Below, piece by piece: positions 1-12,166 of a stretch of DNA of 64,000 nucleotides; positions within the stretch are counted from its first letter, which is position 1; the number at the start of each line of letters is the position of its first letter. Location of the stretch: the NCBI GenBank assembly GCA_036785325.1, contig JAXIVH010000005.1, forward strand, positions 13,113,218-13,177,217, written 5' to 3'. The stretch is from Urophycis tenuis. Its lineage: Eukaryota; Chordata; Actinopteri; Gadiformes; Phycidae. The position numbers and the translations under genes are program-made. The notes under the pieces were generated by a model. That model was not told where the DNA came from. It made no database searches and saw only the letters and a program-made list of their open reading frames with translations.

Positions 1-152
1 CGCCATTGTTTATTGCACAATCAGTGCATTGAGGTCAATTTTACATTTTGATGTTTAGTGAAGCCGTGAGATGTTTCACTACCCAGACCGGTATTGTCCT
101 CTAACAATGACCCCCACCCACTCACCCTCACACACACACACACAACCTCCAG

Positions 153-382
153 AGAGCGAGCCCTGGGTGTTCTACCGCGGGGCGGAGTACCTTTTGGCAA
201 GGCAGCTGTTCGACTGGGAGGCGGTGTCTCTGGCGTGCCAGATGATGGGCGCTCAGCTGCTGTCCATCCACTCCAAGGAGGAGCTGCGGTTCATCCAGCA
301 GCGCATGGCCAAGGTCTGCAGCGCAGCCACATGCACACACATGCACCGCCGCACACTGGGAGGGGGGCTTTGAATGAGAGAG

Positions 383-458
<76 letters not shown>

Positions 459-1351
459 GAGTGTGAGAGGGGTACAGGCCAGGGGAGAGGGCTGGGGTAG
501 AGGGGGAGGGGGTCTCTTGCTAGGTGAACCCCTGAAAAGCACCTTCTTCCTCCTGAGTGGCCACAAGGAGGAGCCTTACATCTGCAAGTCCCTCTGATGA
601 TTACTTACCTCTCAGTCTCTCTCCCTTTCCCTCGCTTTCTCGCCCTCTCTCTTACCACAGGTCTCTGTGGGTGCTACTGATTGGTGGATAGGGCTGTCCA
701 TCAACCTGCCCAGGGAGGAAGTCAGGTCTGTGTGTCTGACAGCTTTGTGTGTGAGTGGGTTTGTGCATGTTTGCATGTGTGTCTCTATGGGAGTTGTCAG
801 TTGACTTCCTACTAAATGTGTGTATGTGTGATCTTGTGTATGTGTACAGCTGGAGTGATAAGACAGAGCTGGATCTCCATAATTGGGCTGAGGGCGCGTC
901 TTACGGTGGTCCTGTCAATCATAAGCTGTGTGTCAGCATGTCTTCGGCATCAGGTAACACACACGCACAGACACATTCATTCTCTCAGGCTCTCTCTCAC
1001 ATCTCACTCACTCACTTACTCACACACATACAATTACAATGTAATGTCCTTTTTTGACAAAGTGTGTGATTCTCACATGTTTAAGTACATTGCTATATAT
1101 TGTTGTATTATACATTGCGAATTACACCAAGGAATCAGAAACCCGAGCGGGTGCACCTGAACCACTGGGCAGCCCTGCTGGGACGCTGCGTGACGGACCC
1201 CTGCTGTGTTTCAGGGAAGTGGTCCGTGGGCGAGTGCAGCAGTCTCCATGGCTACGTGTGTAAGAGGAGGACGGTGTCAGTGTTGGAGACCCGCCGCGAG
1301 CCCCACTACATCGGGAGCTGTCCTGAGGGGTGGCTGTACTTCGGACACAAG
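153..1351 (+). CDS. pla2r1: PLA2R1 CTLD5 exons
   Basis: Four exons (153-313, 661-725, 850-953, 1215-1351). The domain opens with EPWVFYRGAEYLLARQ, has the CTLD core motif WWIGLSINLP in exon 661-725, SWSDKTELDLHNW in exon 850-953, and the closing cysteines in GECSSLHGYVCKR in exon 1215-1351. The same last exon runs into the start of CTLD6 (GSCPEGWLYFGHK). No EPN/QPD plus WND calcium-sugar motif is visible. In mammalian PLA2R1 the CTLD5 region is the main phospholipase A2 binding site; that role is inferred here by orthology. The first exon starts in phase 1, so an upstream coding exon must exist outside the window. Confidence 0.85.
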
Positions 1352-1410
<59 letters not shown>

Positions 1411-1423
1411 TGTGTGTGTGTGT

Positions 1424-1480
<57 letters not shown>

Positions 1481-1489
1481 TGTGTGTGT

Positions 1490-1550
<61 letters not shown>

Positions 1551-1970
1551 TAATACAGCGTGCGTATGCATACACTCTCCTCCCCTCAGCACTGGGGGCA
1601 CAGTCTGTTCAGGAACACCACACCTTCAACAGTCTTCAGTCGAGTCAGTCTGTTGCAGGAGTGTCCCGGCCTGGCAGTCTGGTGGGGTTTGGCTCGGAGA
1701 CCGGGAGGGACTCTGAAACGGTCTCGTTGGCAAAGGCATCACCAGGCGCTAATCTGAGCCATTCAGAGAAAACCGACCACCATGATACAATTTGCAGTTA
1801 ACACCGGTTGTGAATGAGTCCTTCTAGTTGTAGAATCTCTTTCTAGAATGAGTTCTAGAAAACTGTTGTTCTACACATCAGACCAGACACTGTGGGCTTT
1901 GTACAAAGTAACTTATTGTCACCTATTGTCCTCTGTGTTTGTGTGTGCTTGTGTGTGTGTGTGTCTGTGT

Positions 1971-2048
<78 letters not shown>

Positions 2049-2116
2049 GTGTATGCGTGCGTGCGTGTGTGTGCATGTGTGTGTTGTCACCTATTGTCCT
2101 CTGTGTTTGTGTGTGC

Positions 2117-2155
<39 letters not shown>

Positions 2156-4737
2156 CGTGCGTGCGTGTGTGTGCATGTGTGTGTGTGTGTGTGTGTGTGC
2201 GTGTGCGTGTGTGTGTGTGTGATACCAGTGTTTCCTGCTGCACCTCCCCGATCGACCAGAGGAGGGGAAGAGCTGGCCGGATGCCCACTCCATCTGCTCC
2301 TCTTTCCAGGGCTCGCTGGTGGCCATCGAGGACCCCATCCAGCAAGGTGACACCAACCGCCGCCCCCACCACACTCACTCAGACAAGCCCTCTGCCACCA
2401 GCACACTCACTCAGTCAAGACCTCTGCCACCAGCACACGCGCTCAGTCTCACAAACTCTGCAACAAGCGCGCTACCAACACCACCACCACACACACACCG
2501 TCGGCACTCTGCCTACACCACCACACTGCACACACTCAGTGAAAGGAACTACCACAACCACCGCTCACACTCGCGCAAACACAGCCCCTTCACGGTTCTC
2601 TGCACTCCCAAATACCGAGACCAGTCCAGCCTATATATAGACGTCCCCTTGCCTCTTGGTTTCGTGGCTCTCTCACCAGCTTGTACATTTCGCAACCTCA
2701 CTTCTTTAACGACGTCGTTCAGTGAAGTCCTTTGCATTCAAGGCATTCTAGTACGTTTCTAACTTCTACGTGCCCCCCCCTTCCCCCCCCCTCCCCCCAC
2801 GGTGGTGTCCATGGCGACGCAGCATACATCACCATGCTGCTGCAGGGAAGCGCCGTGGGCGTGTGGATCGGCCAGAGTTTCGACGACACAGAGAGGTGGA
2901 GCAATGGGAGACCCGTGGGCTACACCAACTGGTCTCCCAAGAACTCCCCTGCTGTAAGTACTGTATATAATATATCACTGATGATATCTACCACTGACTA
3001 CTACTAATACCACACCAACTTGGACCCCAAGAAACACCCCCGCTGCATGTAATACGATATATACTGTATAATACAATCCTAACGAGGGGTGAATCCACAC
3101 TTCCACGTGTGTACACAAGGGGGCAGTGTAGCGTCCCTCACTCCATATCTACGGGCAACAACACAAGCAAAATCCGGGAAACACAACGGCTACGCCAAGT
3201 CTTCTCCATTCCGAATGTGTTGTAAACACTTACACAGCGGACGGGGTATCAGGTGGCTTGGCTCGGGCCGTGTGTGTGTGTGTCTATATATATGTGTCTG
3301 TGTGTCTGTCCGCGTCCCAGGAGGACGAGTGGCTGAGCGCGGCGGTGGCTGCCGGGGAGCCTCTGTGCACGGTGCTCTCCAACCACCACAGCCTGCACCT
3401 GGCGGGGAAGTGGTACGACGACAAGTGCTCCGAGACTGGCTACGGCTTCGTGTGCCAGAAGGCCCAGGGTGAGCCGCCGGGCGCCGTCGGCCATCTTGAG
3501 CAGTGACACACACACCAGACGAGCTCTCGAAAGGACACGGGGCGGTTTGTGAGGACGTGCCGGGGGGGGGGGGGGGTTCATAGTGGATGTGGTCTCTGTC
3601 GAGTGTGTGAATCAGCCAGGGTTTTTTGGTTTGTTTCACCTCCTCTCGCCGTGGGAGGGGGGGTGTGTTCTGAATTTGGGCAGTTGGCCGTCCATTGACC
3701 ATCCATTATATCCCCAGTGAGTGTTTAGCAGGTCTCGTGGTGGCGTCTTTGTGACGTGCAACTCACAGGGACATGCCTACGACTTGCCCCTGGCTGGGTA
3801 GAGTTCTCAAAAGAAAGCCGACCTCCTGCATTTATTGCAAGCACCTAAGTTGCTCTGCATTCACAATTTAGATTCACCAGCCTGCCCAGCATTCTCACAC
3901 AGCACAACTGCGCACTTCAGTTCATTAGCATGTGCAGTGGCGTGTGAACTCAGGAATGAAACTTGTGGATCTGTTCATTTGGGAAAGCTACCTAGCCAGG
4001 GCAAGTCGTATGCACTTACCTGGGTTGGACGAAACAAAGGTAGAACTATAAGGTGCTAAACCCTGGTTTTGGGATATAATGGATGTCAATTGATGGCCAA
4101 CTGCCCAACTTCAGAACACATATATACTGAGTTGAACAAAAATCATGGCTGATTTACATCTTGATGTATACAATTTCAACAATCAACCAGGGGTCTTAAC
4201 AAACCTTCCTGAGTACTTCAAACCTTTAAACCTCCTTTTAACCTTAAATCTCAGAGTCCTTTTTTAAACATCCCTAGTCCTTTGAAAAATCGAATCCCAT
4301 GACAACTGATCCTAATGATGAATAAACATTTGATGCATTTTACATGGGGAATGTTTTATTAGTATGCTAGTACATGTAACTGGATCTTTGTTTGATATTG
4401 GATATGTTTATCTGTGACCCTGAGTAAGTTCAATATTAAATAATGGAGCGATGCAATCTGAGACCGACCAATCAGAAAGCGGCGTGACAGCAGATCAATG
4501 TGTCATTCAGCTGAACGATGAAGGCCTCGGGAGTCTATCTTTGTCTCCTCTTCGTGATCTGAGGAAATCAGACTGTAAATAACCATTCGCCTCAAATCAG
4601 TTTCTCTTACCCTCTGGTTCTTACTGGTACGTCAGCACTATCTCACTTGCTCTTATTCTGCAAAGGCTGTTTCAGTTTAGTTGGAACTTTTGTAACCTTG
4701 AGTTTACTTTCTTGTCCTTGTCCTTGTCCTTGTCTTG

Positions 4738-4806
<69 letters not shown>

Positions 4807-7591
4807 ACGAAAGTACAAACATGGTGGATAATAAAGAACAAGAGAGCATAATAATCCTCCCTCCCTCCCCCTCTCTCAGACCCGTCCAAACCACCAACCC
4901 ACACCTACCACCACCCCATCCCGGATAACGTCGACTACAAGAGCCGCAGTTACAAGGTGTTGCCAGGCAACATGAGCTGGTACAAGGCGCAGCAGGCCTG
5001 CATGGAGAGTGGCTCGGAGCTGGCGAGCATCACAGACGCCTACCACCAGGCCTTCCTCACCGTGCTGGTGAACCGCCTGGCCGCGCCACACTGGATCGGC
5101 CTGTACAGCCAGGACGTACGTACCCCCCGTGTCTGTCCGACCCCCCCCCCCCAGCCCAAAGGTTCTGGGTTCGGATCCCGAGGTCCAGAGTCTACCTGTA
5201 AGCTGCTTGCCCATGAATGACTTGTATCTAAATAAAAACCCTCAGGGTTGATGTTGGGGTTAGTGTCAGGGTTTGGTGTGAGGCGTCCAGTGTTGGCAGA
5301 GCTGCCTGCGGTCATTCTTCCATGCCACGTTCACCTGTACACAAGGGGGCGGTATAGCGTTTTCAACCCCAGATGAACAGACGAGCAGTAACGCAAAAGA
5401 AGCCCCAGTATTGCTAGCAACTGAAAGTGTTTTGATTTCAGGGTTGCCATATTGGGCGGTTTCCTGCCCAATTGGGCGGTTTTGCGATGTATTTTGCGGG
5501 CAAAAATGGGTTTGGGCAGGTGGATAAAATTTGGGCTGGTTTAGGATCAGATCGGCGGTTTTTCGTAGCCAAAACACCGACACATCGGATCAAACAAGAC
5601 AAACATCTCTCTGTGCTGACACAATCAGTAGTAGCCTCTGTTATGTTCAGAGCTGGGGCTGGTTCAGAGGCCGAATGTAACATTGCGTCTGGAACCACAT
5701 CTTGAGAAGGGGCGGGTAAAATGGCTAGAAAGTTGCAACTAATTATTCTTAATGTGCACATCAGAATCTTGCGGTTTTCAGTGGCTACAATGTTGCATCA
5801 GCTAGAACTAGAGCAACTCGCGTGAAGACGGTAGTGTCGGCAGTCTGACCTCTGTCGTGGCTTCTGAAAAGTAGTGGCTCATGCGGCCAAGCACAAAATA
5901 GCCTATCATAACAGACAACATGACAAGGGTTAAGAATCATTTTGCATTTAATGCTGCATACACGACATACGGCTAAAATTGCAACACATGGTTAAAAAAC
6001 AACAATGGTTAAAAAAAAAAAAAATGGGCGGGTTTTTTCGCGGTGGTTTTTGAGGAAGTTTTGGGCTGGAAAACCTTGCTGGCATTTGGCAACCCTGTTT
6101 GATTTCGCCATTCATTTGAGTCTCCGGCTCGACTGATCAGCGACCGCTTGCCTCGAACCCCCACAGAGAAGTGGGTACGACGCATTGCTAAACTCTGAGA
6201 GGTCTGCATGTCTTTCGCACACGCGTAGGTCCTCAACCGGTAACATAGAACAGTAACATACGGTCTCTGAGGGGCTGCGTGGATCTTCCGCGGGCCTCCG
6301 CGTGCACAAACAATAAGTGTAGTTTAACTTTTAGGGTTTGGGGCTCGGGGGAAGGGTCAGGGGTCACAGTTAAGGCATGCGGTTGGCTTGGCTCAGCCTG
6401 TGTTGAAACGTGTGCGTGGAATGTGCGCACTCCCAGCATATGCTCTCTCAGCAGGCCGTCCACATAATCAGCCGCCCACGCATGGATGTCTCGCACACGG
6501 GCTGAAATGAACACGTGAAGTGAGGGAATTCATTTTCCCAGCATGCCTCCCGCTGCTTGTTTGCTTTCTCTTGATTTAGTCTCTGCTCGTCTGTTGCTGT
6601 GAATGTTGTCGATTTCTCTCATCTCGTGTGTCTTATCTTATCTAATTTCATCGTGTTTTATCTCAGCCGAGCTTAGTTGAATTAGTTTAGAATTAGTTTA
6701 ATCAGTAGCATCATCAGCAGTTTATCTTAGCAGTTTGGTAGCTTAGTTTTGCGCAGTTTAGTCGAGTGTTTTGTCTTTGCTGAGCCTACTTTATTTCAGT
6801 TTGTTAGCTTATTTTAGCTTTGCCTCGCTTAGTTTGAGCCCACTACCTCTAACCAATGTATTTATCCGTATCCGGGCCATGACCACATTATCTACTGATA
6901 GTATTTCTCGACCCGCCTCCTCACCGACAAACTCCTGTGACCTCACTTCCTGTCAGGACGGCCTGAGCTACCAGTGGTCGGACGGCAGCGACACAGTGTA
7001 CGCCCACTGGGACCCCAGCGACGACGACGATGACTTTGTGATGGGCGAGTGTGTGTACATGGACGTGAGCGGGGGCTGGCGGCGGGCCGACTGCGAGGGA
7101 CCGCTGCCCGGAGCGCTGTGTCACGTCCCCCCGCCAAGTCAGTTGGCCGCTCGGTGTTCGGTTTGGTTTTTTTTTTGGGCGAATTTTGAATTTAGAAGCC
7201 GGGTGTCTGAACTGACCCACCCCCCACCACAGGGTGTGGGCTTTCTGATTGGTTCAATATCCTCCTCTACTTATTACTCATATTCCTTGAAATATGTCAC
7301 ACAGTACAATCCGTACCTTATCAATACAGCATAATAACTGTATTATAATATATTAGAAATATATTATAATTATTAGTCTAATTTTTATATCATGCTATAA
7401 TATTATAGGATTTCATGGCAGTTACAGTAAAGTGAATTGGATTGTGACTATCAAAAGTAAGTAAATAAAACATACCAAATGCCCACAGAGGCAAACCTCC
7501 ACATAAAAGTCCCTGCTGACTTTTCAGTTTGATTGATTGCTAAACCACAGGAGCGCAACATATTGACAATGCTGGTTAATAACAAACACTC

Positions 7592-7623
<32 letters not shown>

Positions 7624-10600
7624 AAACAGGAAGCAATGCCTTCACCATCTACGAGGTGGTGTGTCCCTCTACGTGGGTGAAGTTTGAGAAGGGATGCTAT
7701 AATTTTGAGCCCGCGGTGCAGAGGCTGACCCTGGAGGAAGCCAGAGACCACTGCAGGCAGAAAGGTAGACCGTTGCTGTCCTGACGGAGGGGCTTCCCGT
7801 AGCTTCCACTGACGAGCCTGCAAACTGTGCTTCCTCATCACCATTTACTACCATGATTACAAGAAACAACTCTAGCCTACGTTGGGTAAAATAGTATATA
7901 TTTATATATAGGTATATATTTCTATGGGCTTATAGGACCACAGGCAGTGATTGAACCTGCAGCATTACAAGGTTTATTGCTTACGTATTTAACAAATGTG
8001 CGTTTTTTTCCAATCTAACCGATCTATTGGTCAGAACAAATGTAATGCCTCGACGTCACACAAGCTACTTTAATTGAAAACACACTAAACTTGCTTATGA
8101 TTTCAACGGTTCTACAACCTTGGCATGCCTACCAGTCACCTAAATAACTCAAGTGCAGGCTTGTCATGTCAAGTGTACTCAGACTGATTTAGAATCGGCT
8201 GTTATTTTGAATTTCTAATGCTGATCATGAATTCAATGTATAATAGATATCGCTTCTGACGTAGGCTCATTCTAGGTAGCTGAAAATAGCATGTGCGCTT
8301 TTATTTTGACAGACGTGTGAAAAACGTGGCGTTAACATGCTCATTAGCTTCGGCACACATCAGCACAAACACCAGCACAACTTGACTCCGCATATTGTCT
8401 CCAAGTATTCATGTAGAAGTGAAAGATGCCCTGAAATATATATCGACCATCTACGGCCCCATAGCGCCCAGAATATTTTAATGACATTTTCACCAGATGC
8501 TGTATGAATGGACGATACTAAATGTTGTTATTTCTAACTTTCAGTGCATTATTGATTGTAGAATTGAGCCTGTGGATGCAAGGGGGGAAAGCATGCCTCC
8601 TAGAGGCCGAGGGAGGACGTGGTCACACTGCTCAACTGTAGGAAAAAACAACGTTACACATTAATTTACAGCCTCATCAATGAAGCTGCATTCTTGCTAG
8701 AGTGTGGAGAAGGCAACCAGGGAATGCTGCAGTGTTGATTGTTGAGCCATGAATTATGCAGCTGTTTACTGAGAAGTTTGGTTGAACTAATAAACACTTT
8801 TAATATAAAAAAAAAAAGAATGCAGAAGTGAGCAACTTGAATCCAATAGATCTCATTAGTTGCAATGTGAAATACCACATGAATGTAAACTAAAAGTGAC
8901 ATTCCTTTATTGAATAGAGCAAATGTGGTTGTATTTCTAGCTTCCATTGACCCCGCTGGCGAGCGTCCAAACCCTCGCCCCTTCTGGAGCCTCAGATATC
9001 TCAGATGCGGTGTCTATTTCGGGCCGGCCTCTGTCCCAGTGACACACCCCTTCTTCTCACATGTGTTGTTGTTGTTGTTGTTGTTGTGCTCTGGTCTTTC
9101 AGTCAACACGTCGGACGTCCTCAGCATCCACAGCGAGAGGGAGAACCGCTTCGTCCTGAGGCAGCTGCAGTCCTCCGGCTTCCCCCACCAGACGCTGTGG
9201 CTGGGCGTGTTCTTCAACACGGACAGTAAGAGCGGCCATGTTTGTTAGAGGGAGCCAGAGGAGCTTCCTCCTGCCTGGGTTTTGCTTTTTGACAACCTCA
9301 ACTGCTCTGTTGTTGAGGATGACTCAGTTCGGAGGGAGGGGTCAGTTAGACAGCACTTGTTCAATAAAACCAAAAGAGGGTGTCACTTTTTTGGTCTTGA
9401 CAATGGTTCACACGCTAGGCACTGGAGGTTCACAAACTCACAAAGAGTTGAGACAGGGCTTAGGCTACCTTGTTCATCTTCATGGACAATCTTCATCGTC
9501 ATTTGCTCGTTCAGCCATACTTTAATTCTTTCATTATTGGATTGATTCATCCGTCCATTCATCCATCTATTAAATAATCCATTCATTCACACATTCATTC
9601 ATTGTTTAATTAACCAATCAATTAGTTAGTTAATTAATTGCATACATATTTAATGATTCATGCTTGCTGATAAAGCTAATCAATTAGCTCATACATGTGT
9701 TCATTCATTAATTCACGCTTTAATTCAATCAACAGACTTCGGGATCTCTCGTGTTGAATTGACCACAAACAGTGAAACCCTTCAGCTTCAAACCGTTAAC
9801 CAGCTCAATTGTGTGGCTGTGAATTGTGTGTTCGGCTCATTTAGTCAAACGTTTGCTTCCAAGCGAATTAAGTCATTGAAAATGTGTCAATTCTACATGT
9901 GTCGATTCTATATATATAGTGAATGACACGTAGTCATTCAACGTCCACACTTTTGAGTGTGATGAGTGTGTGGTGATCCCCGGGCGCCAATGTGACGCGG
10001 CCGCGTTGCCCTGTGTGTCTGCCCCCCAGCGGAGGCCCTGGCCTGGCTGGACGGCTCCCCGCTCAACTACACCGCCTCGCACTTCCGAGCCCCGGAGCGC
10101 AGCGCTCTGTCTGCAGACTCCTGCCTGTCTGTCACGGTGCAGGACGACACGTGGCACCTGTCTCCCTGCACCCAGCGGCTGGGCTTCGTCTGCAAGATAC
10201 ATCCCGGTACCGAGCAGCAGCACCACCACCACCAGCACCACCTATACCACCACCCCCTCCACCTTTACCAACACCACCAGATATACTGCAGCCCTTACTG
10301 TTGATTGTGTGTGTGTGTGTGTCTGTGCTATGTATGTTATGTATACATGTATGTGTGTGTGTATGGTGTGTAATTATGAATTATATGTGTACTGAATTCA
10401 TGACTCTATTGCCCTCGTGTCTTTGTTTCCTGCAGATACGATAGCTGAAGTGGAGGTGGAGCCGCTGAATGGTAAAAAGCATTTAGGCGCCACATAGCCC
10501 TGTGCGATGACTTCACGTGCCGCAACAAGCTGCTCATGCCAGAGCCCACGCTCACTGTTTTCTGTACGACTGCTGACTGTCTGATCCTCTGTGACAGAAC

Positions 10601-11838
10601 GAGATGAGATAAAGCATTATTGATCCCCAGAGGGAATACTGGGACTTGGTTAGGACATTGATGTAGGTGAACTTGAGGACAGAAGAAGCGTGGATGGTGA
10701 TTGATGGTCTCATTGTGATGTTCACGTCGTCGCGGTAACCGACCCTGTGGACCGGTCGGAGGCGTGATGTGATTCATTTAGTAACCAGTGAGGCTTTTTG
10801 GGACCGTTGAGTATTGTTCCCTGTGGGGCCATTCAAAGACTCCGACTCTAGTGTGAGCTGGTTCTGAAGCGCAAAGAAGACTATTGTCCCCGATATCAAA
10901 GGCTTCTTCTAAGCAGGCGTGCTGGGGCCCTCGGCCCTTCGGCAGAACCAGAACACGCCCAGCGTTTGTTCTGCGTTTCATCCCCAAGTAGTCTGGAGAT
11001 AAATGAGCTACCTGAGGAAACTTGGCCACGCACGTACGAACAAAACGTGTGGCAGCAAGTCTGAAAAATCCCACCAACAACAACATTAGCGGCTACGTTA
11101 GCTGTAATTCATATTTAGCAGACGCTGTTATCCACTGAGAACAACCCAAGCATACAGTCAGTGTTGGAGTGACGGGACATTGAAGAGCTTTTTGTGACCA
11201 AGATTCTTAAGACCACCAGATCAGAGTAGGAAGGACAGCGCACACTTAGCCACTCTACAGTGGTGCCCCAGGACTGTGGTCGTATAGTGACCGTCAGTAA
11301 AGCGGTAGGGTAGGAAGACACTTTACAGTCTGTAAATGCACCCTAAAGGTTGCAAACTATTCTGGTTGTTTTTGGTCTGAATCCCAGTATTACCAATCGT
11401 ACAATAATGTTCCCATCTGTACATGCAAATGTATACATTCGCTCGGCCAAATATTCCCACACACACATCCACTTGCACATTCACAGACACATTTATGCAC
11501 ACATTTCCAAACACATTACACACTTCAACGAGCCCCGCAGCCACTTCTGCACCACAGGCGACCGCCATGTTGTCCCCATGTCTCATGGGGACAACATGTA
11601 ACATCTCCGTGTTGCAGGTCTTCACCGCGGGGTCATCCCAGCAGCCATCCTGGTGGCCGTGCTCATCTTCTGCGCGACGGGCGCGGTGCTCTGGCTCCTG
11701 TACCGGAGGAGCGCCTCACGCTTCGGCCGGCTCCCCCCACTGGTGGGCGGTGCTTACTACAGACAGACGGACTCCCAGGCCACCGAGTCGGACGGCAACG
11801 TGCTCATCACAGACCTGGAAGGTCCTGGTGGGGAATAG
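153..11838 (+). CDS. pla2r1: PLA2R1, secretory phospholipase A2 receptor (3' part, partial)
   Basis: Mannose-receptor-family type I endocytic receptor that in mammals binds secreted phospholipases A2. I see 14 exons: 153-313, 661-725, 850-953, 1215-1351, 2229-2346, 2823-2953, 3321-3468, 4880-5115, 6957-7137, 7630-7764, 9103-9225, 10030-10206, 10436-10471, 11618-11838. All have AG/GT borders and matching phases, giving 656 residues up to a TAG at 11836-11838. They encode CTLD5 to CTLD8, a 12-residue stem exon, a membrane helix and a cytoplasmic tail. Identity rests on family-specific stretches such as WVFYRGAEYLL, CPEGWLYFGHK, AHWIGL-like PHWIGLYSQD and ICHVPP-like LCHVPP, and a tail ending NVLITDLE, which resemble mammalian PLA2R1 as I remember it. 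Position directly upstream of LY75 agrees. The N-terminal domains and CTLD1-4 lie before base 1. MRC1 or MRC2 are the alternatives but fit less well. Confidence 0.9.
374..454. repeat. (GA)n microsatellite
   Basis: About 80 bases in the PLA2R1 intron after exon 153-313. Confidence 0.95.
1353..1550. repeat. (GT)n microsatellite at PLA2R1 donor
   Basis: Starts within two bases of the donor AAG|GTGTCT at 1351; occasional TC interruptions. Confidence 0.95.
1934..2222. repeat. Compound (GT)n microsatellite at PLA2R1 acceptor
   Basis: Two related blocks, each introduced by GTCACCTATTGTCCTCTGTG (near 1917 and 2085), so the microsatellite was itself tandemly duplicated. It ends seven bases before exon 2229. 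Confidence 0.95.
2229..3468 (+). CDS. pla2r1: PLA2R1 CTLD6 exons
   Basis: Three exons (2229-2346, 2823-2953, 3321-3468) complete CTLD6 after the shared exon 1215-1351. Visible landmarks are CFLLHLPDRPEEGKSW, ICSSFQGSLVAIEDP, VGVWIGQSFDDTERW, GRPVGYTNWSP and the closing KWYDDKCSETGYGFVCQK. The acceptor of exon 2229 follows directly on a long GT repeat and lacks an obvious pyrimidine tract. The acceptor of exon 2823 is preceded by a C-rich run. Confidence 0.85.
3664..4120. mobile_element. Palindromic MITE-like element
   Basis: About 50-bp terminal inverted repeats: TGTGTTCTGAATTTGGGCAG at the left, its near-complement ending TCAGAACACA at the right. A second inner inverted pair (CGACTTGCCCCTGGCTGG near 3780 against CTAGCCAGGGCAAGTCG near 3991) makes the whole unit hairpin-like. 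Target duplication not resolved. Within a PLA2R1 intron. Confidence 0.65.
4711..4806. repeat. (TGTC)n / (CTTGT)n repeat
   Basis: Simple repeat upstream of PLA2R1 CTLD7 exon 4880. Confidence 0.9.
4880..7137 (+). CDS. pla2r1: PLA2R1 CTLD7 exons
   Basis: Two exons (4880-5115, 6957-7137). The first holds the linker, NMSWYKAQQACMESGSELAS, ITDAYHQAFLTVLVNRL and PHWIGLYSQD. The second holds GLSYQWSDGSDTVYAHWD, an acidic DDDDD stretch, then GECVYMDVSGGWRRADCEG and LCHVPP. The two-exon layout of this domain is the same as for CTLD7 of the LY75 paralogue downstream (33823-34043, 34714-34876). The 1.8-kb intron contains a hAT-type element at 5439-6097. Confidence 0.88.
5439..6097. mobile_element. Non-autonomous hAT-type element
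   Basis: A 659-bp element with terminal inverted repeats CAGGGTTGCCA / TGGCAACCCTG and a perfect 8-bp target duplication TTTGATTT (5431-5438, 6098-6105). The 8-bp duplication and CAGGG ends are the hAT hallmark. No transposase domain is evident. It sits in the PLA2R1 intron between the two CTLD7 exons. Confidence 0.85.
7630..10206 (+). CDS. pla2r1: PLA2R1 CTLD8 exons
   Basis: Three phase-1 exons (7630-7764, 9103-9225, 10030-10206). They read VVCPSTWVKFEKGCYNFEP, LTLEEARDHCRQK, then VLSIHSERENRFVLRQLQ and TLWLGVFFN, then ALAWLDGSPLNY and the cysteine end SCLSVTVQDDTWHLSPC with LGFVCKIHPG. This is the membrane-proximal lectin-like domain. Again no classical calcium-dependent sugar-binding triplet is present. 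Confidence 0.88.
7765..9102. other. PLA2R1 intron, no feature found
   Basis: About 1.3 kb, AT-rich, between the first two CTLD8 exons. A TTG microsatellite lies at 9065-9087. No exon, RNA gene or clear element seen. Confidence 0.6.
10436..10471 (+). CDS. pla2r1: PLA2R1 stem mini-exon
   Basis: A 36-base phase-1 exon between cag and gtaaaa, encoding DTIAEVEVEPLN, which links CTLD8 to the membrane helix. It is too short for ORF-based calling but keeps the frame between 10206 and 11618 and is bordered by a good acceptor (tttcctgcag). Confidence 0.7.
11618..11838 (+). CDS. pla2r1: PLA2R1 membrane helix and cytoplasmic tail exon
   Basis: Terminal coding exon. It encodes a hydrophobic helix (IPAAILVAVLIFCATGAVLW) followed by a basic stop-transfer YRRSASRFGR and a short tail that includes GGAYYRQT and NVLITDLEGPGGE before the TAG. 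The distal NVLITDLE is close to the ENILISDLE that I recall from mammalian PLA2R1. The tyrosine pair is kept but the NPYY-type context is not. Confidence 0.88.
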
Positions 11839-11904
11839 CACTCAGGTGGTGCTCACGGTGACCCTGTAGGGATACACAGAGTGGCGCATCTCACCTTCTC
11901 TCAG

Positions 11905-11974
<70 letters not shown>
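11905..11974. repeat. (CT)n microsatellite in PLA2R1 3' UTR
   Basis: Perfect dinucleotide array starting 67 bases after the stop. Confidence 0.95.
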
Positions 11975-11979
<5 letters not shown>

Positions 11980-12132
11980 TTCTGTGTGTGTGTCTCTCGC
12001 TGTCTCCCTCTATTTCTCTTTCTCTATGTCTATTCCTCTCTCGGTCTCTTTCTCTCCATCCCTCTCTGTGGCTCTCTATCTATTGCTCTCTCTCTATCTG
12101 TGACTCACTCTCTCTTGGTCACTTTCAGTGTG

Positions 12133-12166
<34 letters not shown>

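Noticed and set aside
1100..1801. Long frames of alternating Cys-Val or Thr-His, here and at about 2000, 20400, 24000, 30600 and 33100
   Set aside because: These are translations of (GT)n/(CA)n microsatellites, not genes.
5472..5705. Small protein-coding gene
   Set aside because: The frame lies wholly inside a non-autonomous hAT element and has no recognisable domain.
153..11838. MRC1 or MRC2 instead of PLA2R1
   Set aside because: CTLD5-8 signature stretches and linkage to LY75, MARCHF7 and BAZ2B favour PLA2R1; MRC2 would be expected near MARCHF10.
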